NCBI GenBank assembly: GCA_938002705.1
Contig: CALLAG010000078.1
Location: 1 to 6,788 of the forward strand
Direction of reading: 5' to 3'
Origin: an uncultured Saprospiraceae bacterium
GTDB lineage: Bacteria; Bacteroidota; Bacteroidia; Chitinophagales; Saprospiraceae
Length of the DNA: 6,788 nt
Every line of letters starts with the position of its first letter. Position 1 is the stretch's first letter. Positions 5,932 through 6,788 of the stretch are shown piece by piece. The notes beneath the pieces were generated by a model. The model was not told the origin of the DNA. It made no database searches and worked only from the letters and a program-made list of their open reading frames with translations. The translations under genes were made by a program, and so were the position numbers.

Positions 5932-6788
5932 ATGAAACGATCTATTGTATGGTTCCGAAATGATCTAAGACTTCACGACAACGAAGCGCTTATTGATGCT
6001 ATTAAGGATAATGATGAGCTTATACCTCTTTATATATTCGATGATAGAATTTTTGAGGGGACGACTTCGTACGGAATGGCTAAGACTGCAAAGCATAGAT
6101 TAAGGTTCATACAAGAAAGTGTGCTTGACTTAAGAGAGGGCTTACGAGCAATAGGTTCCGATTTGTATATAAGGTACGGTATTCCAGAAGAGGTTATCCC
6201 AGAAATGGCTGCACAGTATAAGACAAGCTACGTCTATTGTAACAAAGAGAGAACACAAGCAGAGGTAACAGGACAGGACGCTTTAGACAGCGCCTTATGG
6301 GCTATAGGGCAGGAAATACGTTACTATAGAGGCAAAATGTTATATCATACAGCAGATCTACCTTTCCCTATTGCTCATTGCCCTGATCATTTTACCTCTT
6401 TTAGAAAAGAAGTGGAAAAATTCGTTGTTATCAGAAAGCCATTATCAGCACCCTCGCAGCCACTTACACCATTGAGTGAGGATATAGAACTTGGAGAAGT
6501 TAAGGTATCGGATGTAGGCCAAGATGAAAATATGCATAGTAGTGGATTCAGCATGAAAGGGGGAGAGCGTTCTGCTCTTGAGAGATTACAATATTATCTA
6601 TGGGATACAGGACTTATCTCCAGTTATAAGAAAACACGTAACCAGCTATTAGGTGATGACTACAGTAGCAAGCTTTCTGCGTATTTAGCGCAAGGATGTA
6701 TCTCTCCTAAGTTGATATATGAAGAAGTTAAGAAGTATGAGCAAAAAAATGGCTCTAATGACTCTACGTATTGGCTGATATTCGAATT
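5932..6788 (+). CDS. DASH-type cryptochrome/photolyase, 3'-truncated by window edge
   Basis: Flavoprotein of the cryptochrome/photolyase family. DASH members bind FAD and a folate antenna and repair cyclobutane pyrimidine dimers mainly in single-stranded or looped DNA. The frame stays open from ATG 5932 to the window end (285 full codons), so the C-terminal part, including most of the FAD pocket and the tryptophan electron-transfer chain, is not visible. Motifs seen: IVWFRNDLRLHDNEAL (5-20) of the Rossmann-like antenna domain, GFSMKGGERSALERL (205-219), YKKTRNQLLGDDYSSKLSAY (232-251) carrying the start of the FAD-binding region, LAQGCISP (252-259) and STYWLIFE (278-285). TRN followed by YSSKLS and STYW-FE is more typical of the DASH branch than of class I CPD photolyases. 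It is divergent from the SCO operon. Cytosolic; light-stress role expected. Confidence 0.93.
   Translation, partial: MKRSIVWFRNDLRLHDNEALIDAIKDNDELIPLYIFDDRIFEGTTSYGMAKTAKHRLRFIQESVLDLREGLRAIGSDLYIRYGIPEEVIPEMAAQYKTSYVYCNKERTQAEVTGQDALDSALWAIGQEIRYYRGKMLYHTADLPFPIAHCPDHFTSFRKEVEKFVVIRKPLSAPSQPLTPLSEDIELGEVKVSDVGQDENMHSSGFSMKGGERSALERLQYYLWDTGLISSYKKTRNQLLGDDYSSKLSAYLAQGCISPKLIYEEVKKYEQKNGSNDSTYWLIFE

Overview
The window looks like a core, non-mobile stretch of a Bacteroidota chromosome, from a lineage that carries gliding-motility genes. The evidence is a gldA-gldF-gldG set (a family known from this phylum), small lipoproteins with Bacteroidota-type signal peptides, a DASH-type cryptochrome with Bacteroidota-like motifs, almost no Shine-Dalgarno sequences before start codons, a TAnnTTTG-type promoter element, and AT-leaning DNA with heavy use of ATA and AGA codons. 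The genus cannot be fixed from this sequence alone. I see no tRNA, rRNA, CRISPR array, insertion sequence or phage gene, and no gene-free stretch longer than about 65 bases.

The left part (1-4051, plus strand) is one tightly packed transcription unit: the 3' part of truB (tRNA pseudouridine-55 synthase, cut by the window edge), then gldA (ABC ATPase), gldF (six-helix permease) and gldG (membrane-anchored auxiliary protein). Together the three gld genes encode a complete GldAFG ABC transporter linked to gliding. truB and gldA overlap by four bases, and gldF and gldG are each separated from the gene before by six bases or fewer. gldA and gldF use GTG and TTG starts. For gldA and gldG the most upstream possible start is probably wrong, and corrected starts are given.

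The middle part (4044-5866, minus strand) is a second compact operon, transcribed right to left: a small lipoprotein of unknown function, an SCO1/SenC-type copper/redox lipoprotein, a lipoprotein monohaem cytochrome c, and a cytosolic SRPBCC/AHSA1-type protein. The first three are envelope proteins and suggest a role in cytochrome oxidase CuA assembly or respiratory electron transfer. The SRPBCC gene is the outlier. This operon runs head-on into gldG, and the two final stop codons lie inside one 10-bp palindrome.

The right part (5867-6788) has a 65-bp divergent promoter region followed by the 5' part of a DASH-type cryptochrome/photolyase gene that runs off the window. The divergent region holds two opposed -7-like elements that form an imperfect inverted repeat.

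I do not see a clearly new biological system. The items most worth a second look are the unknown lipoprotein with conserved-looking His/Met positions at the head of the SCO operon, the symmetric divergent promoter, and the unusual gene junctions.
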